Origin: an uncultured bacterium
GTDB lineage: Bacteria > Pseudomonadota > Gammaproteobacteria > Burkholderiales > Burkholderiaceae_E
NCBI GenBank assembly: GCA_903907905.1
Contig: CAIVPX010000016.1
Span: 1 to 47,794 of the forward strand
Length of the DNA: 47,794 bases
Direction: 5' to 3'
Shown here one piece after another: positions 44,983-47,794 of the stretch. The notes under the pieces are model-generated. The model worked only from the letters and a program-made list of their open reading frames with translations, did no database searches and was not told where the DNA came from. Positions within the stretch are counted from its first letter, which is position 1. Each line of letters opens with the position of its first letter. The position numbers and the translations under genes were made by a program.

Positions 44983-45693
44983 ATGATCAACAAGATTGTT
45001 GCCAGCCCGCAGGAAGCGCTTGCAGGCGTTGCAGACGGCGCCACCGTGCTGATTTCCGGCTTCGGCGGTTCGGGTCAGCCCGAGCAGCTCATCGATGCGC
45101 TGATCGATCAGGGCGCTCGCGATCTCACCATCGTCAACAACAACGCCGGCAATGGCGACACGGGCCTGGCGGCGCTGCTCAAGGCCGGGCGGGTGAAAAA
45201 GCTCATCTGCTCGTTTCCGCGTCAGGCGGACTCCTACGTGTTCGACGGCCTGTACCGCGCCGGCAAGATCGAGCTCGAACTCGTGCCCCAGGGCAATCTT
45301 GCCGAGCGCATGCGCGCCGCGGGTGCCGGAATCGGTGCGTTCTTCACGCCCACCGCCTATGGCACGCAACTGGCCGAGGGCAAGGAAACCCGCATCATCG
45401 ACGGACGGGGTCACGTACTCGAGTACCCGATCCATGGCGATGTCGCGCTCATCAAGGCACGGCGCGGCGATCGCTGGGGCAACCTGGTGTACCGCAAGGC
45501 GGCGCGCAACTTCAGCCCCATCATGGCCACCGCGGCCCGCTGCACGATCGCGCAGGTGGATGAGATCGTCGAACTCGGTGCGCTCGACCCCGAGATCATC
45601 GTCACGCCGGGCATCTTCGTTGCGCGCGTGCTGGCAGTCGGCAGCACCGTGCGCATCGGCCCGCAGACCCCTACGGCCAAGCCCGCGCCCTGA
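44983..45693 (+). CDS. pcaI: 3-oxoadipate CoA-transferase alpha subunit
   Basis: A 236-residue family I CoA-transferase alpha chain. The VLISGFGGSGQPEQLIDALI segment (CoA-binding GxGG) and the ENIV/NNNAGNGDTGLA segment are clear, as are IGAFFTPTAYGTQLAEGKET and the C-terminal RTIAQVDEIVELG type region. With PcaJ it moves CoA from succinyl-CoA to 3-oxoadipate. The succinyl/acetoacetate transferases are close relatives, so the substrate rests on the adjacent pcaF. It starts at ATG 44983. Confidence 0.9.
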   Translation: MINKIVASPQEALAGVADGATVLISGFGGSGQPEQLIDALIDQGARDLTIVNNNAGNGDTGLAALLKAGRVKKLICSFPRQADSYVFDGLYRAGKIELELVPQGNLAERMRAAGAGIGAFFTPTAYGTQLAEGKETRIIDGRGHVLEYPIHGDVALIKARRGDRWGNLVYRKAARNFSPIMATAARCTIAQVDEIVELGALDPEIIVTPGIFVARVLAVGSTVRIGPQTPTAKPAP

Positions 45694-45753
45694 GCGCACA
45701 CCCGGCACGCCCGAACGCCTCCAACGCCCCGCCCACGACTCCACGAGACCCCC

Positions 45754-46389
45754 ATGACCCGGCTCACCCGAGACCAGATTGCGGCGCGCGTCGCCCGAGA
45801 CATCCCCGAGGGCGCGTTCGTGAACCTCGGCATCGGACTGCCTACCCTGGTGGGCAACCATTTTCCGGCCGACCGCGAGGTCTTTCTGCACAGCGAAAAC
45901 GGCATCCTTGGCATGGGGCCGGCACCCGCCCCCGGCGATGAGGACTGGGACCTGATCAACGCAGGCAAGCAGCCGGTCACACTGCGCGCGGGCGGCGCCT
46001 TCTTTCATCATGCCGATTCGTTTGCCATGATGCGCGGCGGCCACCTCGACATCTGCGTGCTCGGGGCCTTTCAGGTCTCGCGCACGGGCGACCTCGCCAA
46101 CTGGCACACCGGTGGCGACGCCATCCCCGCCGTGGGCGGCGCCATGGATCTGGCGGCCGGCGCCAAGCGCGTGTTCATCATGATGGAGCACCAGACCCGC
46201 ACCGGCGAGAGCAAGATCGTCGAGCGCTGCACCTACCCGCTCACCGGCGTGGGCTGCGTGAGCCGCATCTACACCGATGTAGCGGTCATCGACGTGACGC
46301 CTCAGGGCCTCGTTGCGCGCGAATGGATCGCCGCGATGAGTTTCGACGATCTCTGCGCGATCACCGCCGCGCCGCTGTCGCGCGGCTGA
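45754..46389 (+). CDS. pcaJ: 3-oxoadipate CoA-transferase beta subunit
   Basis: A 211-residue beta chain with the catalytic glutamate in HSENGILGMG (about residue 49) and the GGHLDICVLGAFQVS segment of family I CoA-transferases. It pairs with PcaI. The gap to pcaI is 60 bases, which is loose for this pair but has no hairpin. ATG 45754 begins the family start LTRDQIAARVARDI. As for PcaI, acetoacetate cannot be ruled out as substrate. Confidence 0.9.
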   Translation: MTRLTRDQIAARVARDIPEGAFVNLGIGLPTLVGNHFPADREVFLHSENGILGMGPAPAPGDEDWDLINAGKQPVTLRAGGAFFHHADSFAMMRGGHLDICVLGAFQVSRTGDLANWHTGGDAIPAVGGAMDLAAGAKRVFIMMEHQTRTGESKIVERCTYPLTGVGCVSRIYTDVAVIDVTPQGLVAREWIAAMSFDDLCAITAAPLSRG

Positions 46390-46548
46390 CCCGGTGCGAC
46401 CTCGCCGACAGGGTTCCGGCCCGCGCAGCGACGGCTTGCCGCCCAGGCCACCGGTCGTCGTCCCCGGGCACTGATTCGATATCCCCCGAGCCGCCGATAC
46501 CCCGACGCACTTTCGACCCACTCTTTACCAAACCCAGGACGCCCTATC

Positions 46549-47751
46549 ATGACCGAAGTCTTCATCTGTGACGGCGTGCGCACGCCGATCGGCCGCTACG
46601 GCGGCGCGCTGTCGGCTGTTCGCCCCGACGATCTCGGCGCCGTGCCGATTCGCGCCCTGCTCGAGCGCCACCCCGGGCTCGATCCCGCCGCCATCGAAGA
46701 GGTGATCTTCGGCTGCGCCAACCAGGCGGGCGAAGACAACCGCAACGTCGCACGCATGTCGGCCATTCTCTCGGGTCTGCCCGACACGGTGCCGGGCGCC
46801 ACCATCAACCGGCTGTGCGGCTCGGGCATGGACGCAGTGGGCACGCTTGCGCGCGCCATCCGCACCGGCGAGATCGGACTGGGCATTGCGGGCGGCGTCG
46901 AGAGCATGTCGCGTGCGCCCTTTGTCATGCCCAAGGCCGAGAGCGCCTTCTCGCGCGAACACGCCATCTACGACACCACCATCGGGTGGCGCTTCGTCAA
47001 CGCGAAAACCAAGGCGCTGGTCGGTACCGACTCCATGCCAGAGACTGCCGAAAACGTCGCGGTCGATTTCCGCATCTCGCGCGCCGACCAGGACGCGATG
47101 GCGCTGCGCAGCCAGATGCGCGCACTTGCCGCCCAGAAGAGCGGGTTCTTCGATGCCGAGATCGTGCCGGTGAGCATTGCATCGAAAAAGGGCGATCCGG
47201 TGGTCGTGAGCCGTGATGAGCACCCACGCGAGACCTCGCTCGAGGCGCTCGCCAAGCTTCGGCCCGTGGTGCGCGCCGACGGCACTGTCACAGCGGGCAA
47301 CGCCTCGGGCGTCAACGATGGCGCGGCCGCGCTCATCCTGGCCAACGAGGCCGAGGCCAAACGACACGGCCTGACGCCCCGCGCGCGCGTCATCGGCATG
47401 GCAACAGCGGGCGTACCGCCCCGCATCATGGGCATCGGCCCGGCGCCCGCTACCCAGAAACTGCTCGAGCGAACCGGGCTCAAGATTGGCCAGATCGATG
47501 TGATCGAACTCAACGAGGCCTTTGCCGCACAAGGGCTCGCCGTGCTGCGCGAACTCGGTGTCCCCGACGATGCTGAGCACGTGAACCCCAATGGCGGTGC
47601 AATCGCGCTGGGCCACCCGCTGGGCATGTCAGGCGCGCGTCTGGTGCTCACCTCCATCAACCAGTTGCACAAGACCGGCGGGCGCTACGGTATCGCCACG
47701 ATGTGCATCGGCGTCGGCCAGGGCATCGCGCTGCTGGTCGAACGCGTCTGA
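46549..47751 (+). CDS. pcaF: 3-oxoadipyl-CoA thiolase
   Basis: A 400-residue thiolase that splits 3-oxoadipyl-CoA into succinyl-CoA and acetyl-CoA, the end of the beta-ketoadipate pathway. The nucleophile is Cys90 in [13 protein letters not shown], which is the wording of PcaF rather than of AtoB. The [19 protein letters not shown] histidine and the CIGVGQG active-site region follow. It lies 159 bases after pcaJ, a spacer in which I see no gene. Phenylacetate-pathway PaaJ is the main alternative, as the PcaI/PcaJ genes speak for the protocatechuate/catechol route. Confidence 0.93.
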   Translation: MTEVFICDGVRTPIGRYGGALSAVRPDDLGAVPIRALLERHPGLDPAAIEEVIFGCANQAGEDNRNVARMSAILSGLPDTVPGATINRLCGSGMDAVGTLARAIRTGEIGLGIAGGVESMSRAPFVMPKAESAFSREHAIYDTTIGWRFVNAKTKALVGTDSMPETAENVAVDFRISRADQDAMALRSQMRALAAQKSGFFDAEIVPVSIASKKGDPVVVSRDEHPRETSLEALAKLRPVVRADGTVTAGNASGVNDGAAALILANEAEAKRHGLTPRARVIGMATAGVPPRIMGIGPAPATQKLLERTGLKIGQIDVIELNEAFAAQGLAVLRELGVPDDAEHVNPNGGAIALGHPLGMSGARLVLTSINQLHKTGGRYGIATMCIGVGQGIALLVERV

Positions 47752-47782
47752 AGATTCATTTACCGAACACTCGACATCAAAA

Positions 47783-47787
47783 AAGGA
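47783..47787 (+). promoter_or_regulatory. Ribosome-binding site of a gene beyond the window
   Basis: AAGGA follows an A-run and is followed by ACTCTCA at the window end. An ATG or similar start is expected within a few bases outside the window, so the pca operon probably continues. Confidence 0.5.
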
Positions 47788-47794
47788 ACTCTCA

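Noticed and set aside
44323-46521. A 732-codon minus-strand open frame opposite ampG, pcaI and pcaJ
   Set aside because: It lies antisense to three genes with intact catalytic motifs, crosses their intergenic spacers and promoter, and has a composition dominated by Arg, Gly, Ala and His with no domain. It is a high-GC shadow frame.

Overview
The window is 47.8 kb of GC-rich chromosomal DNA, densely coding on both strands, with no rRNA, tRNA, CRISPR array, insertion sequence or phage gene that I can see. Gene content and order point to a betaproteobacterium, most likely of the order Burkholderiales. The signs are a mreB-mreC-mreD-mrdA-rodA cluster facing gatC-gatA-gatB, a LiuR-headed leucine/isovalerate cluster, and a branched-chain-type ABC importer packed between two acyl-CoA/aryl-CoA ligase-like genes. 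No stretch longer than 300 bases lacks a gene.

Layout. 1-6658: a truncated serine hydrolase, a YecA/SEC-C protein, two short-chain dehydrogenases (one without the usual catalytic residues), a FrnE-type DsbA-like protein, an unknown 98-residue protein overlapping the kinase gene srkA, and a 3-hydroxybutyryl-CoA dehydrogenase. 6789-16244: a plus-strand operon with a long-chain acyl-CoA synthetase, LivG/H/M/K/F, a PaaK-like protein without the usual P-loop, and a Firmicutes-type GMP reductase. Hairpins flank livK. 16230-28507: a 12-kb minus-strand liu operon read from liuR down through a thioesterase, isovaleryl-CoA dehydrogenase, acetyl-CoA acetyltransferase, a second acyl-CoA dehydrogenase, both methylcrotonyl-CoA carboxylase subunits, a GhrA-like dehydrogenase, HMG-CoA lyase, a DUF1289 protein, a metallo-beta-lactamase-fold hydrolase and a GNAT. 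An 18-bp perfect palindrome lies just upstream of liuR. The methylglutaconyl-CoA hydratase gene (liuC) is absent.

28663-36042: SMUG1-type uracil-DNA glycosylase, a small lipoprotein coupled to a cupin, then the rod-shape genes rodA, mrdA, mreD, mreC and mreB (minus strand, transcribed from mreB). 36289-40052: gatC-gatA-lipoprotein-gatB, with an extra lipoprotein gene translationally coupled to gatA. 40186-44820: an AhpD-like protein, pyrE and exonuclease III head to head, an M48 protease and an AmpG-like permease. 44983-47751: pcaI-pcaJ-pcaF behind a near-consensus sigma-70 promoter, with a ribosome-binding site for a further gene at the very end.

Taken together, the window is dominated by CoA-thioester catabolism (import and activation of an acid, leucine/isovalerate breakdown, the end of the beta-ketoadipate route), interrupted by conserved cell-shape, tRNA-amidation and nucleotide-metabolism blocks. 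I do not see an obvious new defence or mobile system. The least explained items are the importer operon with its ligase-like protein lacking a P-loop, the SDR without YxxxK, the lipoprotein inside gatCAB, and the structured intercistronic spacers. All family assignments were made by reading motifs, not by database search.
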